Shown in pieces: positions 1 through 6,207 of a DNA stretch of 6,758 nucleotides (positions within the stretch are counted from its first letter, which is position 1; each line of letters begins with the position of its first letter). The notes under the pieces were generated by a model, which was not told where the DNA came from, made no database searches, and worked only from the letters and a program-made list of their open reading frames with translations. Position numbers and translations under genes: made by a program. Source of the stretch: an uncultured Eubacteriales bacterium (GTDB lineage: Bacteria > Bacillota > Clostridia > Christensenellales > DTU072); the NCBI GenBank assembly GCA_902766325.1, contig CACXDF010000081.1, forward strand, positions 1 through 6,758, given 5' to 3'.

Positions 1-179
1 TCCTGCGCCGCCGCTCGGGTAAAAGTCATCACGAGGATCCGACGCACGTCGGCGCCCTCCTCCAGCATACGGATTATCTTTTCGATCAGAACGGTCGTCT
101 TGCCGCTGCCGGCCGAAGCGGAAACGAGGACGTTACCCTTAGAGGAAAGCACGGCTTTTTGATCGTTACTCCATTCCAT
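1..179 (-). CDS. addA: AddA, ATP-dependent helicase/nuclease subunit A (N-terminal fragment, cut by window edge)
   Basis: Only the first 59 codons are present; the gene runs off the left edge. AddA is the active superfamily 1A helicase and one of the two nucleases of the AddAB complex, which processes double-strand breaks for RecA-dependent repair. The visible part begins MEWSNDQKAV, with the Q-motif glutamine at residue 7. A complete Walker A (AGSGKTT, residues 23-29) follows, then a helicase motif Ia-like segment (MTFTRAAAQ, 51-59). This order and spacing are typical of the UvrD/RecB/AddA N-terminus. The ATG at 177-179 lies inside the end of addB, giving a 14-base overlap. A purine-rich Shine-Dalgarno sequence (GAGGGGGAG, minus strand, 187-195) sits 7 bases upstream and supports this start. 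The gene is probably translated from the addB mRNA by coupling. UvrD or PcrA is possible from the motifs alone, but the position after addB makes AddA much more likely. Confidence 0.93.
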   Translation of the reverse strand, partial: MEWSNDQKAVLSSKGNVLVSASAGSGKTTVLIEKIIRMLEEGADVRRILVMTFTRAAAQ

Positions 180-3100
180 TTTGGCTCTCCCCCTCGTAAA
201 AAGCAGTCTTGTTCACGCCCGTCGGCTTTTTTCTTCTTTCCACCTCTCCGCACAGCGCGCGGTAGGGGCACCTGTCGCAGGCTTTATCCATCGGATTCTT
301 TTCTTTATCTCCGCTTTGGATATCCGAAATTGCTTGTTCGGATATCTTGAAAACATAATCCGTTATTTCGCGGAATTCTTTTTCGGACAAGCGATTGCCG
401 CCCCTGTCCGTAAATTCGAGCGCTCCTTTTTTATCCGCGAGCGTAAAATCTACGGTAGGACTTACGTACCGACCTTCCTTTACTCCTTCCGCCGCGCGAT
501 CGTCGAAACGGCAATAGGTCTCTACGCTGTTCTCCATCTGTCCGCACATTGCATAAGAGCTCTTCTTTGCGTAATACCCGGAACGGATAGGCAAATAAAA
601 GACGCCCGCCGGACGATAACCTTTTTCCAAAAAGTGCTTCAGATAGACGTACAACTGGATCTTTTCTCCGGTAAAAATTTTATCCGTTTGCGGCTCGTAA
701 TTGCCCGACTTATAGTCGATGACGCATATCTTATCTCCGTCGACGTCGGCGCGGTCGACGTATCCTTTGAAGTAGTACTTTTTACCGTCCACAGTCAAAC
801 TGAGCGCTTCTTCCCGGTCGAATCGAACTTCAAAGTAGGTCGGAACAAAAAAGGAGTGAACGGCGTTTTCGGTCAGTTGCGTCAAAACCCGACGACACTC
901 TGCGCGAAGTTGTTCCATCTCGTATGCGGAAACGGGGTCGTCGTAAAACCTGCGGTTCTCGGCGGCAGAAAAGACCTTATTTATGCTCCGCTCTATCCTT
1001 TGCGGGATATCCGTAGCCGTTTTCAGATCCTTCGCATTGGCGCGGAAGTAGTGTTCCAGAACGGCGTGAATGAGCGTGCCCTTTTCGTTGGGGCGCATCC
1101 GTCCTTCTTCTCTCTCGCGTAATTTCAAAACGTCCGACAAGAAATGTTTGTAAGGACAGTTGAAATAGTTTTCGAGCATAGTGACGGAAATTATACTGTC
1201 CTCGCCCGATTTACGATATCCCGCAGTGGGGTCGCACTCTTCGCTCCCTTCTTTTATCTCGACGGCATAACCTTTTTCGGCAAGATAGGCCTTTACCGCG
1301 TCGGTATACTCGGGCGGCACTTTGCCCGAGACGTATTCGTAATACGCGTTCTCCGGACAAGATAACCGATACAGCAGTTTTTGTTCTTCGTTAAAAGAAT
1401 AATACGAATCGAGCGGTTTTTCTTCGAGGCCGAGCCTGTCGAGTATCTCCTGTACGCCTTCGCCTTTTTCCGTTTTGTCTCCGGCAAGTCCCGTTTGAGA
1501 ATAGCCGACGTACAGCCCGTGCGAAGGCTTTGAGATCAGATCTATTACGGAAAACTTCTCGAAAAGATTTGCTTCGATGGGCGACGGATAGATCACCAGC
1601 CCGCTTTTTTTCATCAACTCCGTGTCGTAACAACCGAGGATGAGCGGGTCGGAAGTTTGGACAGGAAAGTTGCCTGCCGTAGCGCCCAGCACGAACAGGA
1701 ACTTGACGTCGGAAAAACGACTGTCCGACGTATTGCCGATAAAGACGCAATCGACGTACTGAGGCAAAAGGCTCACGCTCATTCCTTCCAGCGTTGCCGA
1801 AAGCATTTCCGCAAAGTCCGCCGGAGACGAAGGACGCCCGCCGCAAATGGACTTGATTTCTTCGGCGACGGCAATCAGGTCTTCCGTATCCGAATACGCA
1901 AGCAGGACTGTGTCCCTTTCTTCTTCGCACCGTTCCCGCAGCTTAGCCGCCTCTTCCGATCTGAGCACGGAGATAAGATAATCGCAGAATTCTTCCGTTC
2001 CCGCGCCCGCTTTCGGTACTTTATCCAAAAGGGCGATCACTTTTTTCCGGACTTCTTCGGCTTCGGGAGAGTCTTCTTTAAACGGCGTCAAAAAGCGGGA
2101 ATAGGATATCCCGTATTTTAAACAATGATTTTCAAAGACCCGTCTTTCCTCGAACGTGATCCCGGAGAGCGGAGACCGCATGAATTCCAACACGTCGTTC
2201 AAAGAGAAATCCGAACACACCGTTCTCAATGCGGAAAAGACGTACCGCGCGCCGAACGACCGCGCCACGGAAAACTTTTCGTCGGTGAAACAGGGTATTC
2301 CGAACCGCGCGAAAACGGTTTTCAGAACAGGCAGATAATCGGCCGCGTTACAACAAACGGCAAAGTCCTTATAGCGATAGCCTTCTTCGACGGTCAGTCT
2401 TCGTATCTCCCGGCAGGCGCACTTGACTTCTTCGTACGGGTTTTCCGCGTTAAAGACGCGTACTTTGTTCTTTTCTCTTTCCGAAAAATCGCCTTGTTTG
2501 CCGACCGAAAAGCCGAATACTTCTTTTTGAAGCGTCCGAAAGGGTTCTTCGAGTTTTTGATTGTACTCCTCGTATATAACGGGTATCTTCTTTTCCGCGC
2601 ACCAATCGACGAGAGCGTTGCGTTGGGAAGACGGATAACAAAAAACGTTGCTTCCGCCCATACCTCTGCAAAAAGAAACGGACACGGACGGGCATACCTC
2701 GATCAACTTTTTGATCACCGACGTTTGCAGATCGGAATAAACGTTAAAACCGAGCACGTAAACGTGGCTTTCGGCAATGGAAGGTATTTCCGGTATGCGC
2801 TCGCAAAGCCGTTCCACCCTTGTCACCGTATCGAAATGCTTTTCGGACAAAGCGCGTACGTACTCTTCGTATAAAAGGGCGATATCCGCCAGTTTTTCGG
2901 CGGTGACGCCCTCGATAGACGGTAGTCTATCCCTGATCTGTTCGGGCGTGATCCCCCCCGAACGAAGAGAAGCGATCGCCGCGAACATCTCTCGCGCAAA
3001 GCCGACGCTGCGGATATTTTTGTAATAGTTCAGTTTATCGTTATTTTCGGCGATGACCCGATATAAAAGAAGCACCGTGCCCTCTTTGGACAAGCAATCC

Positions 3101-3333
3101 TTGACCGAACTGCCGAGACTTCTGATCGCCAAACGGGTAAAACTCTCTACGTCCACGGTAAAAGAACCGGACGGGAAGCACCGCTCGCACACCTCTTTTT
3201 CCACGCCGAGAGTATACCTGTCCGGCACGATAAAGAGATGCCGAGCCCCGGGCGCGTCGTTCTTTTTCAGCCTCTCAAACAGACCTCTGTGCCCGCCGAG
3301 AGTGGTATTTGAGTCGATACAAAAAAATTTCAT
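166..3333 (-). CDS. addB: AddB, ATP-dependent helicase/deoxyribonuclease subunit B
   Basis: 1055 residues, close to the usual AddB size. AddB partners AddA in resecting double-strand breaks; family knowledge gives it an inactivated helicase fold that scans for Chi, plus a C-terminal nuclease acting on one strand. The nuclease is clear: GTLIHAVLEHYF (His756), GYVDRAD (Asp860), VIDYKSG (Asp873, Lys875) and QLYVYL (Gln893). Four cysteines match the iron-sulfur clasp of Bacillus AddB: Cys726 before the nuclease, then Cys1019, Cys1022 and Cys1028 (C-x2-C-x5-C). The N-terminus (residues 7-20), where Bacillus AddB has a Walker A, has no GxGKT. I chose the ATG at 3331-3333 because MKFFCIDSNTTLGG looks like the family's first beta strand. 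A TTG 36 bases upstream keeps the frame open, but it coincides with a -35-like hexamer. Neither start has a Shine-Dalgarno. The stop codon lies within addA. Confidence 0.95.
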   Translation of the reverse strand: MKFFCIDSNTTLGGHRGLFERLKKNDAPGARHLFIVPDRYTLGVEKEVCERCFPSGSFTVDVESFTRLAIRSLGSSVKDCLSKEGTVLLLYRVIAENNDKLNYYKNIRSVGFAREMFAAIASLRSGGITPEQIRDRLPSIEGVTAEKLADIALLYEEYVRALSEKHFDTVTRVERLCERIPEIPSIAESHVYVLGFNVYSDLQTSVIKKLIEVCPSVSVSFCRGMGGSNVFCYPSSQRNALVDWCAEKKIPVIYEEYNQKLEEPFRTLQKEVFGFSVGKQGDFSEREKNKVRVFNAENPYEEVKCACREIRRLTVEEGYRYKDFAVCCNAADYLPVLKTVFARFGIPCFTDEKFSVARSFGARYVFSALRTVCSDFSLNDVLEFMRSPLSGITFEERRVFENHCLKYGISYSRFLTPFKEDSPEAEEVRKKVIALLDKVPKAGAGTEEFCDYLISVLRSEEAAKLRERCEEERDTVLLAYSDTEDLIAVAEEIKSICGGRPSSPADFAEMLSATLEGMSVSLLPQYVDCVFIGNTSDSRFSDVKFLFVLGATAGNFPVQTSDPLILGCYDTELMKKSGLVIYPSPIEANLFEKFSVIDLISKPSHGLYVGYSQTGLAGDKTEKGEGVQEILDRLGLEEKPLDSYYSFNEEQKLLYRLSCPENAYYEYVSGKVPPEYTDAVKAYLAEKGYAVEIKEGSEECDPTAGYRKSGEDSIISVTMLENYFNCPYKHFLSDVLKLREREEGRMRPNEKGTLIHAVLEHYFRANAKDLKTATDIPQRIERSINKVFSAAENRRFYDDPVSAYEMEQLRAECRRVLTQLTENAVHSFFVPTYFEVRFDREEALSLTVDGKKYYFKGYVDRADVDGDKICVIDYKSGNYEPQTDKIFTGEKIQLYVYLKHFLEKGYRPAGVFYLPIRSGYYAKKSSYAMCGQMENSVETYCRFDDRAAEGVKEGRYVSPTVDFTLADKKGALEFTDRGGNRLSEKEFREITDYVFKISEQAISDIQSGDKEKNPMDKACDRCPYRALCGEVERRKKPTGVNKTAFYEGESQNGME

Positions 3334-3340
3334 ACGACTA

Positions 3341-3369
3341 ATGATACCATGAAAAGCGTCCGCTTGCAA
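3341..3369 (-). promoter_or_regulatory. Candidate sigma-A promoter for addBA
   Basis: On the minus strand, TTGCAA (3364-3369, 4 of 6 to the -35 consensus) is followed after 17 bases by TATCAT (3341-3346, 5 of 6 to the -10 consensus), with a TG one base upstream of the -10 as in extended -10 promoters. Only 7 bases separate the -10 from the addB ATG, so a typical start site would fall at or one base before the start codon. Together with the lack of a Shine-Dalgarno, this implies an almost leaderless mRNA. This is read from sequence only; an unseen promoter further upstream is possible. Confidence 0.45.
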
Positions 3370-3411
3370 GATTTTTACATTTATCGCGCCTAAATTAGAG
3401 CGTATTTTTTA

Positions 3412-3440
3412 TTGACAAAATAGAAATTGTTATATATAAT
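3412..3440 (+). promoter_or_regulatory. Perfect-consensus sigma-A promoter of the rpmH operon
   Basis: TTGACA (3412-3417) and TATAAT (3435-3440) are exact consensus hexamers separated by an ideal 17 bases. The bases just upstream (about 3402-3411) are nearly all A/T and could act as an UP element. Transcription should begin around 3446-3448, giving a leader of about 90 nt before rpmH. Such a strong promoter suits a ribosomal protein operon. Confidence 0.9.
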
Positions 3441-3444
3441 ATCA

Positions 3445-3491
3445 CTTACGTTCGCGCGTCCTTTTTCGTCATGCGACGACGAAGACGTAAG
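3445..3491 (+). other. Stem-loop in the rpmH mRNA leader
   Basis: CTTACGT (3445-3451) is exactly complementary to ACGTAAG (3485-3491). Nested inside, TTCGTC (3465-3470) is complementary to GACGAA (3478-3483); an alternative inner pairing is TCGTC (3466-3470) with GACGA (3475-3479) around an ATGC loop. Because the predicted transcription start is about 3446-3448, the outer stem would sit at the very 5' end of the mRNA. No U-run follows, so it is not a terminator. It could stabilise the mRNA or be a regulatory leader; I recognise no known riboswitch or ribosomal protein leader. Confidence 0.45.
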
Positions 3492-3535
3492 AACGACCGA
3501 AAACAGATCATTAATTTTGCGAGGAATACAGTATC

Positions 3536-3670
3536 ATGAAAAGAACTTATCAACCCAAGAAAAGACAAAGAAGCAAAGAACACGGTTTCCGTGAAAGAAT
3601 GTCCACCAAAAACGGACGTAACGTGCTGAAAAGAAGAAGAGCCAAAGGCAGAGCGAAGCTGTCCGCGTAA
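3536..3670 (+). CDS. rpmH: 50S ribosomal protein L34
   Basis: 44 residues, the standard bacterial L34 length. It begins MKRTYQPKKRQR and continues with HGFRERMSTKNGR and RRRAKGRAKLSA, an almost complete match to the family. L34 is a small, highly basic protein of the large ribosomal subunit that binds 23S rRNA. The ATG is preceded by a GAGG Shine-Dalgarno (3521-3524) at an 11-base spacing. The gene is first in its operon, directly downstream of a consensus promoter and a leader of about 90 nt, with rnpA starting 18 bases after its stop codon. That rpmH-rnpA pairing is one of the most conserved in bacteria. It is very short, so ORF length alone would not reveal it; the call rests on sequence identity. 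Confidence 0.99.
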   Translation: MKRTYQPKKRQRSKEHGFRERMSTKNGRNVLKRRRAKGRAKLSA

Positions 3671-3671
3671 T

Positions 3672-3684
3672 AAAGCGGGGCTTT
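3672..3684 (+). other. Small hairpin in the rpmH-rnpA gap, covering the rnpA ribosome binding site
   Basis: AAAGC (3672-3676) and GCTTT (3680-3684) form a 5-bp stem around GGG, followed by T, C, T, C. The GGGG (3677-3680), the only Shine-Dalgarno-like run for rnpA, lies in the loop and first stem pair. It may lower rnpA translation or act as a processing point so that L34 is made in excess, but the stem is short and could be chance. Confidence 0.25.
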
Positions 3685-3688
3685 TCTC

Positions 3689-4039
3689 ATGCAAAGGATC
3701 TACCGCCTGACGCAACGGGGGAGTTTTTCTTACATATACAATCACGGAGTTTGTCGCACGACGCCCCGTTTAAGTGTCTATAAGGTCCCCGCCCACAACG
3801 TAAAAGTAGGCATCGTCGTCGGTAAAAAGGTCGGCAACAGCGTGGTCAGAAGTCGCGTAAAGCGCCGCATCGGCGAACGCTTTCGGCTATTGATCCCGAA
3901 TATCGACCCGAAAAACAATTTTGTCATCGTAGCGCGCTCCGCCTGCGCGGACGCCACCAGCGAAGAGATCAATACGGATCTGATCTACGTTCTGAAAAAA
4001 CTCGGAGTATTTTCGGAAATTTCGGAGAACAGGGAATGA
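3689..4039 (+). CDS. rnpA: Ribonuclease P protein component
   Basis: 116 residues, typical for RnpA. The protein binds the catalytic RNase P RNA and helps it recognise and cleave the 5' leader of pre-tRNAs. The N-terminal pattern (RLTQRGSFSYIYNHG) and the VGIVVGKKVGNSVVRSRVKR segment (residues 40-59) are family hallmarks. The basic 'RNR' helix reads RSRVKRRIGE (54-63): the usual Asn is Ser55, and the Arg usually following KRxx is Gly62, both mild departures. The start is the first ATG in frame after rpmH; the only Shine-Dalgarno-like run, GGGG at 3677-3680, is 8 bases upstream. The stop overlaps the yidD start as ATGA (4036-4039), so these two are very likely translationally coupled. Confidence 0.97.
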   Translation: MQRIYRLTQRGSFSYIYNHGVCRTTPRLSVYKVPAHNVKVGIVVGKKVGNSVVRSRVKRRIGERFRLLIPNIDPKNNFVIVARSACADATSEEINTDLIYVLKKLGVFSEISENRE

Positions 4040-4278
4040 AGCGATTTTGTTTTTTTCTGCTTCGGCTTTATAAAAAATTTATTTCTCCTTCCCTTGCCTC
4101 CCGCTGTAAATATACGCCCACCTGTTCCATGTACGCGTACGACGCGATAGAGCGGTACGGCGTGATCCGCGGGATACTCCTCGGCAGCTTTCGGATCCTA
4201 CGTTGCAATCATTTTTCCAAAGGCGGTTACGATCCCGTCAAAGAAAACCTCAGAGGTAATGCCAAATGGACTTTATGA
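4036..4278 (+). CDS. yidD: YidD, membrane protein insertion efficiency factor
   Basis: 80 residues, normal for this small family. YidD is a membrane-associated protein with an amphipathic N-terminal helix that aids insertion of proteins through the YidC/Sec route; its exact mechanism is not settled. Visible hallmarks are FISPSLASRCKYTPTCSMYA (residues 16-35), with Cys24 and Cys30 in the C-x5-C motif, then Cys57 and GGYDPV (63-68). Where many relatives read CHPxHPGG, this one reads CNHFSKGG, losing both His-Pro pairs while keeping length. GGAG (4024-4027) is a good ribosome binding site 8 bases before the ATG. The gene overlaps rnpA by 4 bases and yidC by 13, consistent with coupled production of YidD and its partner insertase. 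Confidence 0.95.
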   Translation: MKRFCFFLLRLYKKFISPSLASRCKYTPTCSMYAYDAIERYGVIRGILLGSFRILRCNHFSKGGYDPVKENLRGNAKWTL

Positions 4279-5342
4279 TTTTACTCTCGGCCAATAAACT
4301 CAGCATCGCCATCGGAGATCTTATTTATAAGTATCTCTATGCGTGGGTACAGACCTGGTCGGATAACTGGACGACGATAGGCGCGTTCAGCGTGACGACT
4401 ATTATGTTTACCATCTTTTTAAAAGTTCTCGTTTCTCCCCTGGATATCTGGCAAAAAGCGGTCATGCGTAAAAACGCCAAAAAGATGGAGGCTATGAAGC
4501 CGGAACTCGAAAAGATCAATAAGCAATGCGGTAGCAACCGCGAGCTTCTTGCGCAAAAACAGCGCGAAGTGTATAAGAAGCATAAGTATTCCATGTTCGG
4601 TTCTTGTTTGCCTCTTGTCATTACCATGGCGGTCTTCTTTATCGTTTTCGCCGGTTTCAACGGCGCCGTTGCGACTCACAATGCGGAAACTTATAACGCC
4701 CTCCGCAACGAATACAACACGGTCTACGAAAAAGTGATCGACGAAAAGGACCCCGGCAAAACGCTGACGGGAGATGCGGCCGCCGCAGTCAATGCGGAAG
4801 CGGTATCCGCCGGTCAAGCCGCCGTTGTCGAACTGTACGAATCCAAATATAAAGAGTCCTTCTTCTGGGTCAAGAATATCTTTGCCGGAGACAACTGGCA
4901 ATCCCCGATCATGTCCGCAGCCGAAACGGCGAAGTCCGTTTCTCTTCGTGAAGACGAATACAATAACGTCATGGGCGGACTGAAATCCAAATATACCGGT
5001 TGGAACGGATATCTCATCCTGCCCGTCCTCGTTCTTTTACTGAACGTCGCGTCCATCTTCATCAATAAACCGATGATGCAACAACAACAAAACGCTACCG
5101 TCGCCGCTCCCGGACAGACGGACGAACAGAAAAAGGCGCAACAATCGCAGGCCAAGATGATGCAATACGTTATGCCCGTGATGATGTTCGTGTTCGCCCT
5201 CTTCTATTCGGCCGCGTTCACTCTTTATATGTTCGTCAATATGCTCTTCTCCATCATTCTCAACCTGACCTACACCATTATCACCAAGAAAAAGGACGAC
5301 AGAGAGAAGGATCGCATTTTGTCCACCACTTATAAAAAATAA
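4266..5342 (+). CDS. yidC: YidC/Oxa1-family membrane protein insertase
   Basis: 358 residues. YidC inserts and folds membrane proteins, alone or with Sec. The five-helix Oxa1 core is visible: TM1 about 41-60 ending in FLKVLVSPLD, a basic cytoplasmic hairpin (61-108), TM2 about 111-131, TM3 about 246-266, TM4 about 298-315 and TM5 about 318-338, with a charged tail. Lys53 aligns with the groove arginine of Bacillus YidC, keeping the positive charge. There is no lipobox cysteine or cleavable signal near the start. The TM2-TM3 extracytoplasmic segment is about 115 residues, much longer than in SpoIIIJ-type proteins. The C2 loop contains QQQQ and a polar stretch (272-297). AGAGG (4252-4256) lies 9 bases before the chosen ATG. 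A second ATG at 4275, three codons in, overlaps the yidD stop as ATGA and cannot be excluded. Confidence 0.96.
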   Translation: MDFMILLSANKLSIAIGDLIYKYLYAWVQTWSDNWTTIGAFSVTTIMFTIFLKVLVSPLDIWQKAVMRKNAKKMEAMKPELEKINKQCGSNRELLAQKQREVYKKHKYSMFGSCLPLVITMAVFFIVFAGFNGAVATHNAETYNALRNEYNTVYEKVIDEKDPGKTLTGDAAAAVNAEAVSAGQAAVVELYESKYKESFFWVKNIFAGDNWQSPIMSAAETAKSVSLREDEYNNVMGGLKSKYTGWNGYLILPVLVLLLNVASIFINKPMMQQQQNATVAAPGQTDEQKKAQQSQAKMMQYVMPVMMFVFALFYSAAFTLYMFVNMLFSIILNLTYTIITKKKDDREKDRILSTTYKK

Positions 5343-5347
5343 CCTTG

Positions 5348-5354
5348 TAAGGAG
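5348..5354 (+). promoter_or_regulatory. Strong ribosome binding site of jag
   Basis: TAAGGAG, extending to TAAGGAGAT at 5348-5356, is an almost full match to the 16S rRNA 3' end. It lies in the 25-base gap after yidC, 13 bases before the ATG, which is slightly long. An in-frame TAA at 5356-5358 rules out any start upstream of 5368. Confidence 0.75.
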
Positions 5355-5367
5355 ATAAAATAATCCA

Positions 5368-6204
5368 ATGGAACAACAATCGTATGAATTCAAGGCGTCC
5401 AACATAGCCGCCGCCAAAAAGAAAGGTCTGGAAACGTTGGGGCTCACCGAAGAACAAGCGGAGATCGAAGTTATTTCTAACGGCGGTATCTTTTCTAAAG
5501 CGATCGTACGTATCACGCCTAAAGAATCGTCCGCGGAAGAGGTAAACGAAGCGGCGGAAAAAGTTGAAGAAGTCAAAGAGGAGATCGCGCCCAAAAAAGC
5601 AACCGCCAAGGCGTCCGTTCCGGCTTCCGACGAAGAAGAAAAAGTCAGCTACGAAGTCCTGAAACAAAAACTCGAAGAAGGTAAAGTCTTTTTTGCGGAT
5701 CTCTTGAAGACGGCCGGCGGAAAAGGCGGTTTCGAGGCGCATATCCGCGACGGAGAACTCTGCTTTTATATCGGCTCGGAAGACGCTAAGCGCTTTATCG
5801 GCTACAAAGGCGAAACGCTGGAAGCCATTCAGGTCCTCGTCAGCCATTTTATCAACCAAAAGAACGAAGGTCCGCACATCAGCGTGATCGTCGACGCGGA
5901 CTTCTATCGCGAAAGAAGAAAGAAAACTTTGATCGCCATGGCTCGCCGCCTTGCGACGCAAGCCTTCCGCACGCATCGTGAGATCGCTCTCGATCCGATG
6001 AACAGCTATGAACGTCGTATCATCCATACCGCGCTTCAAAACAGCTACGAAGCGGAGACCCGTTCGGACGGCGAAGGCGCCGAACGTCACGTAGTCATCG
6101 TTCCGAAAAACGGACAAATGAGTTACGGGACCGATTCTTCCTTCCGTAAAAAAGGCCCGTCTCGCACCAAGAGCTACGGCTACGAAAAAAGAAAGTTCTT
6201 TTAA
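5368..6204 (+). CDS. jag: Jag/KhpB (SpoIIIJ-associated) RNA-binding protein
   Basis: 278 residues with the standard Jag plan. The Jag-N domain (about 3-50) begins YEFKASNIAAAKKKGLETLG, and an acidic, Glu/Lys/Ala-rich linker spans about 52-105. A KH domain follows (about 106-178) with the GxxG loop as GYKG (145-148). The R3H domain (about 181-248) carries LDPMNSYERRIIHTALQ with the R-x3-H pair at Arg216 and His220. The tail (250-278) is basic and probably disordered. Jag/KhpB binds RNA in the cytoplasm with KhpA and affects cell elongation and division in Gram-positives; its genetic link with YidC is long known but not explained. It sits directly after yidC, as in Bacillus, and mnmE begins 3 bases after its stop. 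Confidence 0.96.
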   Translation: MEQQSYEFKASNIAAAKKKGLETLGLTEEQAEIEVISNGGIFSKAIVRITPKESSAEEVNEAAEKVEEVKEEIAPKKATAKASVPASDEEEKVSYEVLKQKLEEGKVFFADLLKTAGGKGGFEAHIRDGELCFYIGSEDAKRFIGYKGETLEAIQVLVSHFINQKNEGPHISVIVDADFYRERRKKTLIAMARRLATQAFRTHREIALDPMNSYERRIIHTALQNSYEAETRSDGEGAERHVVIVPKNGQMSYGTDSSFRKKGPSRTKSYGYEKRKFF

Positions 6205-6207
6205 GCC

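Noticed and set aside
738..760. Inverted repeat CGTCGAC / GTCGACG
   Set aside because: It falls on the VDRADVD nuclease motif of addB and arises from repeated Val-Asp codons; no U-run or other signal accompanies it.
181..1122. Open frame of 313 codons on the plus strand
   Set aside because: It lies wholly antisense to addB, its sequence resembles no family, and the opposite strand encodes clear nuclease motifs.
3546..3554. TTATCAACC, similar to a DnaA box
   Set aside because: It matches TTATCCACA at 7 of 9 positions, is single, and encodes the invariant Tyr-Gln-Pro of L34.
3446..3745. Open frame of 99 codons on the minus strand across the rpmH region
   Set aside because: It is antisense to the rpmH leader, rpmH and the start of rnpA, and has no recognisable family.
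4785..4835. GC-rich repetitive stretch in yidC
   Set aside because: It is explained by Ala-rich coding (AAAAVNAEAVSAGQAA) in the extracytoplasmic insert; units are not of fixed length.
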